Shown one piece after another: positions 10,740-20,006 of a DNA stretch of 64,000 nt. The stretch's first letter is position 1; every line of letters starts with the position of its first letter. The position numbers and the translations under genes are program-made. A model generated the notes under the pieces. That model saw only the letters and a list, made by a program, of their open reading frames with translations. It was not told the DNA's origin and ran no database searches. The stretch is from Ligustrum vulgare (lineage: Eukaryota > Streptophyta > Magnoliopsida > Lamiales > Oleaceae). The stretch spans positions 24,002,692-24,066,691 of the forward strand of contig OY743179.1 of NCBI GenBank assembly GCA_963555705.1, written 5' to 3'.

Positions 10740-11291
10740 ATGGATATCATTCTTACAAACATTCGCAAGTATTATTCCAGTCTTCCAATGAATGATCTGA
10801 GGAAAATTTATCGAATAAGACTCGAAAGATTGAGGTTGCTGATGGCTCATGGTGTTTCAGAAGATGTTCGCTGGTTGATCGAAGCAAAGGTTCGACTATC
10901 TGGTGAATTACCTATGACATTTCCAAAGCACATGCCTGGTTTAGGCAAAAGCACCTTCGCAAAGAAACGAAGAGCAAAAAGGCTGAATGGTTGCTACAAA
11001 TGTGCTCGTTGGAACTGTGATACTCGTTGCAAAACAGTAGGATATTCTTCTACTAATCGGGATGATAAAATCAAATTCATAAAGGGTGGACTGAGTAAGG
11101 AGTCTTTGGATGATATTCGACTGACTCTTGAGACGCACCCAAGTGGTTATGTGCAACGTGAACTTTTCTCCTTATACGCTCAGTTTAACGGGGACAAAAA
11201 TCGTTATAGTCTCCAAAATATAATAGCAAAAGATCCTGTTTGCCAGTCTGTTTTACAAAATGAGGCTTCTGGCAGTTCATCAATGATATAA
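10740..11291 (+). CDS. Betaflexiviridae-like cysteine-rich nucleic-acid-binding protein
   Basis: Intact 183-residue ORF; the ATG sits in a good plant context (AACATGG). Residues 67-82 form a G-x-GKSTFAKKRRAKR basic block, followed at once by a zinc-finger-like set C85-x2-C88-x4-C93-x3-C97, then a hydrophobic/basic KIKFIKGG segment (110-117). A basic STFA-type motif, then a cysteine finger, then a basic FIK-G segment is the signature I recall for the small 3'-terminal proteins of vitiviruses and carlaviruses. These bind nucleic acid; some suppress RNA silencing, and one carlavirus member acts as a nuclear transcription factor. The N-terminal ~65 residues and C-terminal ~65 residues are not recognised. 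The cysteine spacing is tighter than the usual carlavirus finger. The ORF is antisense to its host element and 337 bp upstream of the LOG copy. A mitochondrial RPS14-like identity was considered and rejected. Family assignment is by eye; no search was run. Confidence 0.72.
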   Translation: MDIILTNIRKYYSSLPMNDLRKIYRIRLERLRLLMAHGVSEDVRWLIEAKVRLSGELPMTFPKHMPGLGKSTFAKKRRAKRLNGCYKCARWNCDTRCKTVGYSSTNRDDKIKFIKGGLSKESLDDIRLTLETHPSGYVQRELFSLYAQFNGDKNRYSLQNIIAKDPVCQSVLQNEASGSSSMI

Positions 11292-11628
11292 GGTAAATCT
11301 CTTGATACACATTTAAAATATTTTGCTGTTTTCTTTCACGCGTTTTGGAAATAAAATATATTTTCCTTTCTCGAGTTTTGATAAAGCTGGAAATAAATAT
11401 ATTTTCCTTTCTCGAGGTTTGATAAAGCTGGAAATAAATCACCGAAAGGTGATATCTTTGGTAAAACAGTCAAAAGTTGGCCGATTTTGTCAAAAGTAAA
11501 TCTTTACTTTTTCAGAATCAATGAAAAACAGTAAGTTTTTCTTGCTTTAAATAGCCAAACATATTTCATAGTTCAGACATCCCAAAATCACATCTTCTTC
11601 GTAAGTTTTCTCTTCTATACTATCAAAG
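11292..11628 (+). other. Spacer and presumptive leader between the two cassette ORFs
   Basis: Contains a short direct repeat of about 47 bp (GGAAATAAATATATTTTCCT followed by TTCTCGAG and TTGATAAAGCT; 11348-11438), then the TATA-like motif at 11544. The last 70 bp are C/T-rich, like a plant 5' leader. Confidence 0.55.
11544..11554 (+). promoter_or_regulatory. TATA-like motif before the LOG copy
   Basis: GCTTTAAATAG, 75 bp before the LOG ATG, nearly identical to the motif at 10695. A start about 30 bp downstream would give a leader near 45 nt. Function is inferred. Confidence 0.4.
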
Positions 11629-12293
11629 ATGGAAGCACCAAAACTTCGACAGATCAAAACTATTTGTGTATTTTGTGGATCAAAAGTGGGGAAAGGCTTC
11701 AGTTATCTAGAAGCGGCCGTAGATCTTGGAAAGAAACTGGGGGAAAAAGGTATCACTCTTGTGTATGGGGGTGGTAGCAGTGGTCTAATGGGTTGTGTTT
11801 CCCAATCTGCTCTTGCAGAGAAATCAAAAGTAATCGGTGTCATACCTGTCCCTTTGGTAGATGTTGCAGGCAAAACACGAGGGCATGAAGTTCAAACCTT
11901 ATCCATCCATGAACGCATAACTTGTATGCTATATGGTTCTGATGCCTTTATAGCCCTGCCCGGAGGTTTTGGTACCTTAGAAGAAATCTTTAACATTACC
12001 TCGTGGGCTCAACTAGGTCTCCATACTAAGCCTATTGGGCTTCTGAATGTTAACAATTTCTTGATGGTTTGTTAACCTTTCTTGATTATGCTGTGGAACA
12101 GGGATTCATCTCTCCATTTTCCAGAAGGCTCCTTATTTCTGCTCCTACTATTGATGAACTACTGGATAAGCTGCAGTCATATATCTCAATACAAGATCCA
12201 GCAGGGGTTAAGATAGATTGGTCGCAAGGAAGGGGAATCAAGCGAAAATGGAGTCCGGTTAATGTAAACTTAACTTTATGGATCTTAGAATAG
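11629..12293 (+). pseudogene. LOG: Intronless LONELY GUY (cytokinin-activating) retrocopy with one frameshift
   Basis: LOG proteins are cytosolic phosphoribohydrolases that release active cytokinin bases from riboside 5'-monophosphates. The first frame (148 residues) has the N-terminal ICVFCGS motif (12-18), YGGGSSGLMG (46-55) and the hallmark PGGFGTLEE (111-119) with the SIHER arginine (96). After residue 141 one T is missing from a TTTCTT run near 12060. The LOG C-terminal region (LDYAVEQGF, then SAPTIDELLDKL) continues in another frame from about 12069 to 12293. The residues after SIHER are ITCM, where the usual plant LOG has KAEM-type residues. Plant LOG genes are multi-exon, while this copy has no introns, so it passed through RNA. 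Start context AAGATGG is good. Unless the missing T is an assembly error, the protein is truncated after its catalytic motif. Confidence 0.9.
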
Positions 12294-12514
12294 GTGGGGG
12301 TAGAGTACGGAGTATTCTTACTCTCGAGACACCCCTCTAATTTCCTAGGATTTCCTTAATATTTAAATCTTGTGTGTACCTCAAAGGTTCCAGGTGGTAG
12401 ATTACGGAGTATTCTTACTCTCGAAACACACCTCTTTGAAGGTTTCTTTATTTCCTCAAAAGGTCAGAGGTGGTAGGATACGGCTACTCCGGAAACACAT
12501 CTCTCAATTTGAGG
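12292..12514 (+). repeat. Three imperfect copies of a hairpin-forming block downstream of LOG
   Basis: Copies at 12292-12338, 12391-12438 and 12467-12514 share AGGTGG(T/G)G-TAGA-TACGGAGTATTCTTACTCTCG and a following ACACMCCTCT. GAGTA and TACTC can pair around an AT-rich loop, with an outer GGTGG/CCACC-type stem. Copies 2 and 3 also share an upstream CCTCAAAGGT. They are not tandem (spacing 99 and 76 bp), and the paired ends are partly conserved, which suggests RNA structure. Confidence 0.75.
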
Positions 12515-12603
12515 AATTTCCCATGTTGCTTTCTTTTGCTTTTGCATATTTCATGTATTTCTTTTCCAGTGTGACTCTTTGTATGTTCTCCTTATGAGAA
12601 AAT

Positions 12604-12609
12604 AATAAA
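12604..12609 (+). terminator. Poly(A)-type signal at the end of the cassette
   Basis: AATAAA (within AATAATAAAATC), about 310 bp after the LOG stop and just beyond the hairpin repeats. A plausible 3' end signal for a plus-strand transcript; not tested. Confidence 0.35.
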
Positions 12610-14454
12610 ATCTCTGCTATCATCTACTAAATCTCGTTTGTGATGTAAATGAACTTGCATGTCTAACCTTAATTCCTTTAGTGGATGCTTATCATATCAT
12701 GGTCTTAATTCCAAATGATAAGATTCTGGACAGAGTCTCCCTTGTAATTTGGACTTATCCCAAACCATAAGCATACTTCATAACTCACAATAATAAATAA
12801 CTCCACATTTGATCACAACAATCTAAAAATATTGAAAACGATTCCAACACTTCAATATCATCAAAAAATATCCCATAACTCAATTCATAATTTCTCAACA
12901 TAACAATTTCAAATCATATTTTTCAATATCACAATATCACTTCCTTCCATATCTTAATTGGCTCAAAAGATTACTCATACTTATATTTATAAGTCATAAA
13001 TCATATTCCCAAAATTTAATCACAAGGCCAAAGTTCATAATAAATTTCTCTTCAATATAGAGGCATAATTCACTTACTCAACATAATATCCATTACTTAA
13101 TTCCCAATAACCAAATCTTTAAATCTCTAACTTCATAATGCTTCTCATAAAAGTCTCATTAAAATCATATCACTTATAATCTTAACATCTCATAAAACTT
13201 CATAAAATTGGCTCGCTATTTCTCATTAAATCTAAATGATAGATAATCTGAACATATTTCTAATCATTTCTGTTGACTTCTCATACTTAGTGCCATGTCT
13301 AAAATCAATTATGCAAAGTCCATTTAAGGTTCATCATTTCTAAACTCGAGGACAACAATTATTTTGAAAATCATTCTTAAGTCATATTATTCTCATTATG
13401 CTCAACACCCGTTCTCTTTCTTTCTTTCCGAATTTTTTTTTCAGAATTGAAACTTGAAGAGTGGTACCAATAATCATCCACAGTTTTTCCTTGCTTTTAA
13501 GCAAAGGTAGTGATAAAGGGATAAATTATTGAACCGAAAATTGAAACTTGAAGAGGAAGTACTAATAACCATCCACAGTTTTTCCCTTGTTTTTACACAA
13601 AGGTAGTGATAAAGGGATAAATTATTGTACGAATTCATTATTAATTTTGTTTGTTTAATATATTATTCCATATATTTTTGGCAAAAGTTACAAACCAACT
13701 TATTTTTCTAATTTAGTCAGTCTTACTAAGCTTAATATGAACCAAAATTCATATCAATATCCTCTATGTCTCATGATTCTACATTAAAAGGAATAAATTA
13801 AAATTCAGGCTTCTATCAATTCATATCATACTCAACATGTATATTTCACTTAAAGATTCATAACATATGAAGATTTCATACTTAACATGTCTTAATAAAA
13901 TCGTAAATGACTTGCAAAGCATATAACATACCTGGTTCGAGGAGTCAATACGTGGAGAGTGACATAGTAGAGTGATGAGTTAAAATATTTCATATAATCT
14001 TATTTTCCTTTAATCAACAATAATTTAATGTGGTTGTATCCAAATCAACATTTTCTTGAATCATAATTCCTAATTAATCACAGTCTTCAAAACAAATCCA
14101 ATATCGATATAGTAATTATCTCCCCATCAATAATTAATAACTTAACCCAAATAAAATTTATCGTCAAATCTTATTTTTCCTTTAGTCCCCGAACTTCTAG
14201 AAATTTATCAAAGACATCAATATAAACATCATATCACTAACTAATTATATTCCATAAAATTTTCAGGACATTACAAACTCCCTTGCTTAAAATGAATTTT
14301 GTCCTTGAAATTCGCACATCAAATTTCATCATGCTTTTCAAAATCATAACCATAATTGACATGTGAAAATTCAACTTTTTTTTTTTAATAATGAATAGTG
14401 ATTTCGTTCACTGTTCATCATGAATAGCACGTCGTTTACTGTTCACGTGAATAG

Positions 14455-14457
<3 letters not shown>
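12610..14457. other. Non-coding interior of the nested element after the cassette
   Basis: About 1.85 kb of AT-rich sequence with no ORF worth calling on either strand. It holds the 90-bp duplication at 13445 and, near 14390-14455, repeated TGAATAGTGATT and CACTGTTCA blocks that belong to the element's 5' leader (minus strand). Confidence 0.6.
13445..13628 (+). repeat. Tandem duplication of about 90 bp
   Basis: 13445-13533 and 13538-13628 share AATTGAAACTTGAAGAG, ATCCACAGTTTTTCC and GGTAGTGATAAAGGGATAAA in order, with about 85-90% identity by eye. Confidence 0.85.

Positions 14458-14499
<42 letters not shown>
14458..14499 (-). repeat. 42-bp T run (poly(A) on the element's sense strand)
   Basis: An uninterrupted T run close to the primer site. 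On the element's sense strand it is a poly(A) tract in the 5' leader. Its exact length is not reliable in any assembly. Confidence 0.8.
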
Positions 14500-14504
<5 letters not shown>

Positions 14505-14547
14505 AATAAAATTTCAAAAATCTACAGAATCGTTTTTAAAACTCTTT

Positions 14548-14559
14548 GCTCTGATACCA
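14548..14559 (-). other. Primer binding site of the nested element
   Basis: On the minus strand TGGTATCAGAGC, a perfect match to the initiator tRNA-Met primer complement, two bases inside the LTR end. This fixes the element's orientation as minus. Confidence 0.95.
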
Positions 14560-14561
14560 AC

Positions 14562-16798
14562 TGTGACGACCCGAATTCTCGACCATTCGAGTGCCACTAA
14601 AAGTGACTCATATCATATTATCGAGACTTAAATAGTAATGTAAAATTATTCAAAAGAATAATTAGAATCCCATAATTTTATTTGTGAATAAAAATAGAAC
14701 ATAATTTTCTTACATAAAGTTCAACATAATTATCTCATCAATCTTAACCACTTTTGCCACTTCCATGTTGACCGCCTCGAACCTTCAATTATCTGAAAAT
14801 GGTAAATATCGTGGAGTGAGATTTATAAAATCCCAGTAAGTATACCAAGCATAAATTTTCTTTTGAATGCATATGGATCATTTTCATCATAACATAGGAT
14901 AGGATTGAAATATTCATAAACATAGGGAGACACAAGAATTTTACCGAACTTAAATGGCAAGAATTCTTATGTGTAGCGCTACTAAACTCCGGTCCCCTTA
15001 GCATAATCATAAACATATCATATGGAACCCATAACAATCTTGTGAGATTGATTTCATAGCAATGATCCAAACATTTTCATAAAAACATAAGATATACTTA
15101 CTTGTCATAAAAACATACTTACTTTTCATAAAAACATAAGATATACTTACTTGTCATAAAAACATACTTACTTTTCATAAAAACATAAGGTGTATTTACC
15201 TTTCATAAAAACATACTTACTTTTCATAAAAACATAAGATATACTTACTTGTCATAAAAATATACTTACTTTTCATAAAAACATAAGGTGTATTTACCTT
15301 TCATAAAAACATACTTACTTTTCATAAAAACATAAGATATACTTACTTGTCATAAAAACATACTTACTTTTCATAAAAACATAAGGTGTATTTACCTTTC
15401 ATAAAAACATACTTACTTTTCATAAAAACATAAGATATACTTACTTGTCATAAAAACATACTTACTTTTCATAAAAACATAAGATATACTTACTTGTCAT
15501 AAAAACATACTTACTTTTCATAAAAACATAAGGTGTATTTACCTTTCATAAAAACATACTTACTTTTCATAAAAACATAAGATATACTTACTTGTCATAA
15601 AAACATACTTACTTTTCATAAAAACATAAGGTGTATTTACCTTTCATAAAAACATACTTACTTTTCATAAAAACATAAGATATACTTACTTGTCATAAAA
15701 ACATACTTACTTTTCATAAAAACATAAGGTGTATTTACCTTTCATAAAAACATACTTACTTTTCATAAAAACATAAGATATACTTACCTTTTAAAAGATT
15801 AAAATGAAGTGTAGTAGTAAATGGACCAAAACTTTCTTGACCACCTTGAATTTCTCTTACTTGTGGATTTTGTCAAGAGATTGGAAATAAGTGTATATGT
15901 GTAGAGTTGTGTGTAAAAGAGATGGGTTTAAATAGATGTATAAAGTTGGCATATTGTAAACATAATCATTCAATTCTATTAATTTTAACACATCCTTTTC
16001 TTAAAGTAAAGCACCATTCATATACTTTTCCATATTTATACAAATATTATGCTCTTCATGATTACATATAATGGAGTCTTATCAACCATTCATATACTTT
16101 TCCATATTTATACAAATATTATGCTCTTCATGATTACATATAATGGAGTCTTATCAACCATTCATATACTTTTCCATATTTATACAAATATTATGCTCTT
16201 CATCATTACATATAATGGAATCTTATCAACCATTCATATACTTTTCCATATTTATACAATTATTATGCTCTTCATGATTACATATAATGGAGTCTATAAT
16301 TCATTCATATACTTTTCCATATTTATACAAATATTATGCTCTTCATGATTATATATAATGGAGTATATAATTCATTCATATACTTTTTCATATTTATACA
16401 AATATTATGCTCTTCATGATTACATATAATGGAGTATATAATTCATTCATATACTTTTCCATATTTATTAAATTAAGATTCTCATAATTATTATATATAA
16501 TGGAACCTCTCATGCTTGCATATATTTTCTTAATTTCAATAATAAAAATAATTTTTGTATAAATAAATATTGGGATAACATTGAATTAAGTACTTGGACT
16601 TAATATACTTTAAATCAAGAGAATGGAGATATTTTTAGAAATTCGGAATTTAATTTAAAATCGAACGATCTCGATTATTTCTTGACTTGGCTATACGAAT
16701 ACGTCGTGGCGTTAACTTAATAAAAATGGGTGAAATAGTAGCGACACGATTTTCTATTAAAATAATTATTAATCGCGTAAAAATTCTTGGTCGCTACA
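14562..16798 (-). repeat. 5' LTR (right copy) of the nested element
   Basis: 2237 bp, the same length as the left copy. It repeats the 49-bp array (15089-15788) in the same AABABAB order and the 72-bp array (16003-16468). Differences found: T for A near 14599 and T for C at 15261. Confidence 0.96.
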
Positions 16799-18179
16799 TA
16801 CAAGATTAACACACGGGATGATGGGTCAGTTAAGCGATACAAAGCTCGGCTCGTGGCGCGAGGTTTTACTCAGGAATATGGTATTGACTACGAGGAGACT
16901 TTTGCACCTGTTGCTCGCCTTACTTCTTTTCGTTGTTTACTTGCTGTAGCAGCTGCTCGGAACTGGAAACTATTTCAAATGGATGTTAAGATTGCATTTC
17001 TTAACGGTGATCCAGATGAATAAGTCTATCTAAAACCTCCTCCGAATTTTGAGCATCCGCCTCAGAAGGTTTGTCGCCTGGATAAGGCACTTTACAGTCT
17101 CAAGTAGTTTCCCCGCTCTTGGTTTTCCAAGTTCAGTTCTATGTTGGCTCAGCAAGGCTTTACTCCCAGTGCATATGATTCCACTCTATTTATTCGACGG
17201 TCTGAATCTGTTATTGTCCTCCTTCTACTTTTTGTTGACGATATGGTTATCACGGGTGATGATCTTCATGGCATCCATGCACTTCAGCAATTTCTTAGTC
17301 ACCAGTTCGAAATGAAGGAGTTAGGTTTGCTTAGTTATTTCTTGGGTCTCAACCTGCTCAGATGGTTATTATCTTTCACAAGCTAAGTATGCATTTGAGC
17401 TGTTATCAAGTTCTAAATGACAGATAATAAGATCGTGGATAGCCCTTTAGAGATAAATGTCAACCTTCTTACTGCTGACAGAACACTCTTGGCTGATGCC
17501 ACTCTTTATCAGCAGTTGATTGGTAGTCTAATTTACCTGACGGTGACTCGTCCTGATATCTCTTATGCAGTTGCCTTGGTTAGTCAGTTTCTGCACTCAC
17601 CTCTTTCCACTCATTACGTTGCTGTTCTTAGGATCCTTCGATATGTAAGGGGACTCTATTTCATGGGATTCACTTTTCTACCCACTCACCACTGACTCTC
17701 TATGCATATTCTGGCTCTAATTGGGCAGGAGATCCTACCGATCGTCGCTCTACTACTGGCTACTTTTTCCTTCTTAGAGCATCTCTTATCTCTTGAAGAA
17801 GTAAGAAACAGTCAGTTGTCTTCATTCTAGTACGGAATCCTAATACCGGGCCCTGGCTGACACCACCTCTGAATTGTTGTGGATTCGATGGTTACTCAAA
17901 GATATGGGCGTTTTCTTTACTGACAGGTCTTCTCTTCGTTGTGACAATACTAGTGCTACACAGATTGCCCAAAATGATGTCTTTCATGAGTGCACGAAGC
18001 ACATTGAGATAGATTGTCATTTCATTCGTCATCATCTCAGGCAAGGTACTCTTCAATTGCGTCATGTTTCTTCTGATAATCAGCTTGCTGACATGTTTAC
18101 CAAGGCACATCCCACTGAACGTCATCGTGATTTGGTTTGCAAACTTAAGCTGGCATCTTCGCTCCCATCTTCAGTTTGA
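16799..18179 (+). pseudogene. Copia reverse transcriptase and RNase H, second part
   Basis: Resumes the RT interrupted at 7571: the TACAA target duplication re-joins the VYK codons. Recognisable blocks are [23 protein letters not shown] and LLFVDDMVITGDD (the polymerase catalytic YVDDM motif). RNase H follows, with LRCDNTSATQIAQN and a HIEIDCHFIRHHL block, ending at TGA (18177-18179). In-frame stops near 17021 and 17107 and frameshifts near 17345-17400 and 17693-17874 inactivate it. Confidence 0.92.
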
Positions 18180-18185
18180 GGGGGG
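18178..18185 (+). other. Polypurine tract of the copia element
   Basis: GAGGGGGG directly before the right LTR start TGTTAGAATA; it overlaps the pol stop codon. Confidence 0.9.
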
Positions 18186-18383
18186 TGTTAGAATATATTA
18201 GAATATATTATACCATATATTCTGTATATTATATTTATAGTATAGCGTATATTCTGTAATCTGTATATACGGTAGCTAGCCCCGTTCTCCTTTTATAAAA
18301 AAGGACGGACCCTTGTATAGTTTTATACAGTTTAATATACAATTCTTCATTCTCTGTTTTCTCTCTAGCTCTTTATTCTTGAC
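18186..18383 (+). repeat. 3' LTR of the copia element
   Basis: 198 bp matching 4584-4783, with a small rearrangement in the TATA-rich head and several substitutions. The terminal base expected to be A is G. Confidence 0.9.
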
Positions 18384-18475
18384 GGATTATTATGCATTGT
18401 AACTCCACCTCTGATGTCAAAGGAGAATCTTCGGATATGTGAAAGCGTGGAGTGTAGGATATTGTTGTTTATTTA

Positions 18476-18632
18476 GAGCCTGTTAGGTGTAAGGCTTTTG
18501 GATGAATCTTTTCATTTTTGGGAGAATATATGGTTGAAAAGTGATTGAAAAATGTGTAAAAGTTGTGGAACCCATAAAAATGTATTGTTGAAAATGAATT
18601 TGAGGAAAATTTTAACATTACCAAACAAGCTC
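18476..18632. mobile_element. Tourist-like MITE (157 bp)
   Basis: Ends GAGCCTGTT and AACAAGCTC are inverted repeats with one mismatch, flanked by TTA target duplications (18473-18475 and 18633-18635). No coding capacity. PIF/Harbinger transposases make TWA duplications, and a Harbinger relic lies 1.4 kb away. Confidence 0.8.
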
Positions 18633-18720
18633 TTAAAATTGAATTGACAAGAAGGGTCGAAGGCTTTGTGGGTTTGGGTGGAGTGATGGGGGTACGCTGG
18701 GTTATGGTAATTCATTATTA

Positions 18721-19794
18721 ATATGCTATTAGCAATCGCACCCGTGTAATGCACGAAAGACATAATTGACAATTATTTATTGAATAAGTTGTAAAAATAC
18801 AATGCTCGACAAAAATAATACAATAAACAACAAAAACATTACATGCATACAAAAATTGTTGATAACTTATAATTTACTTTCTCCTTATAAGATGTTTTAC
18901 TTTGTCTAATATCCTTGTATGAATAGTATAAACTTTCTTAGCACAAAGTGAAATAAAAGAGGCGGATAACTTGCATGTATAAATTTTGCATTCATATATA
19001 ATGAAAAATTCCCAGAAAAGTAAAATATAAAGTTGTGACTTCCATATTTATTTTAAAATTAATTATTCATTTTCTAGTTTTCTTAGTCTATTTAAGCGAA
19101 GTAATATTTGGACACGTGATATATTCTATACTTTAAAATTTTGATATGATAACTGAAGTCGAGCTTAATGTTAATTGATTTCTAAAATTTGAAATGTTTT
19201 CAATTTTCGAATCATAAAATGAAATAAAGAGACTAACAGACATTCATTAAATTGATTAATCGACTCCCCGAATAGTATTATAAGAATTGATACTATCTTA
19301 ATCCGATAATTGATATTTAAATATATTAAACAAATATTTCATTTGATTACATATAAAAAAACAAATGCATTACAACCAAAGTTTACAAATACTATTAACT
19401 TCATATTTTAAAAAAAAAAAAAGCATCTATACATTTTAATTTATAAATGGGGTTAATCTACAAGACATAAAACTTTATCACTTCTGCATATAAAATTGAT
19501 TCTTCAAAAATAATTTTTTTTTTCAATGTTCATTCTTCAAAAACTCATTTTTCACTACTTTTTAACCGTACGTTCTAAAAAAAGAAAATCATTTTTCAAT
19601 TTTCATTTTCAACCACTCAATTGATTGATTTGACAATTATTTTATTTTTCATCGAGTAGTTGAAGAGTCATGTTACCGAAAAAAATAATTTTTTTTCATG
19701 TTAAATAAATGTATTGACCATATTCTATTTTTAAACAGATTGAGAGGCTATTTTCTAATAGCAAAGATTTACTCTGCATGTAAAACTTTATCTT
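18721..19794. other. AT-rich region with Helitron-like end
   Basis: No gene. On the minus strand, CGTGCATTACACGGGTG near 18735-18752 can form a short hairpin like those near Helitron 3' ends. Stretches of 19270-19770 resemble 30960-31140 and 33010-33440, so this is a dispersed family. The Helitron assignment is tentative. Confidence 0.35.
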
Positions 19795-20006
19795 GTGGAC
19801 CCCACTGTGGAAATTTTTTATTTAGTGTTGTCAGAACAATTACGGTGTCTTTACTCCATCAATAAACCCAACAGTAACATTATTACACAATACCTAAACT
19901 ACCCTACGAAAAACACAGGTCTCCATCCAAGACCAACTCATCTCCTCCTTCCACCACACAAACAAGCGGCGATTAAAAATCCTCCAGATCTACTCCAACT
20001 GCCACA

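Larger units (their letters stand above)
7572..16798 (-). mobile_element. Non-autonomous large LTR retrotransposon carrying an antisense two-ORF cassette
   Basis: Two 2237-bp LTRs in register (constant offset 6990) flank 4.75 kb. A perfect 5-bp target duplication, TACAA (7567-7571 and 16799-16803), marks the insertion in copia RT. Orientation is minus: the complement of an initiator-tRNA-Met primer site lies inside the right LTR (14548-14559), and the complement of a polypurine tract lies inside the left LTR (9809-9825). No gag or pol is found in either strand of the interior, so an autonomous relative must have moved it. In place of gag-pol it carries, on the plus strand, a viral-type nucleic-acid-binding ORF and a LOG retrocopy. 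The LTR start, TGTAGCGACC on the minus strand, resembles that of chromovirus-like gypsy elements; this affinity is inferred. Confidence 0.95.
4584..18383 (+). mobile_element. Degenerate Ty1/copia retrotransposon, split by a nested element
   Basis: Two ~200-bp LTRs (4584-4783 and 18186-18383) bracket an initiator-tRNA-Met primer site, gag, protease, integrase, RT and RNase H in copia order, and a polypurine tract. All reading frames contain stops or frameshifts. The RT is split at 7571/16799 by a 9.2-kb minus-strand element. No matching target-site duplication is visible (GTATG at the left, GGATT at the right), so one flank may have been rearranged. The LTRs differ at several sites, which makes this older than its guest. 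Confidence 0.93.

Noticed and set aside
10740..11291. Mitochondrial ribosomal protein S14 or plant zinc-finger protein
   Set aside because: The basic STFAKKRRAKR block, the cysteine cluster and the FIK-G segment fit the viral nucleic-acid-binding type better, and S14 landmarks are absent.
4579..18388. Target-site duplication of the copia element
   Set aside because: GTATG and GGATT do not match; no shifted pair fits either.
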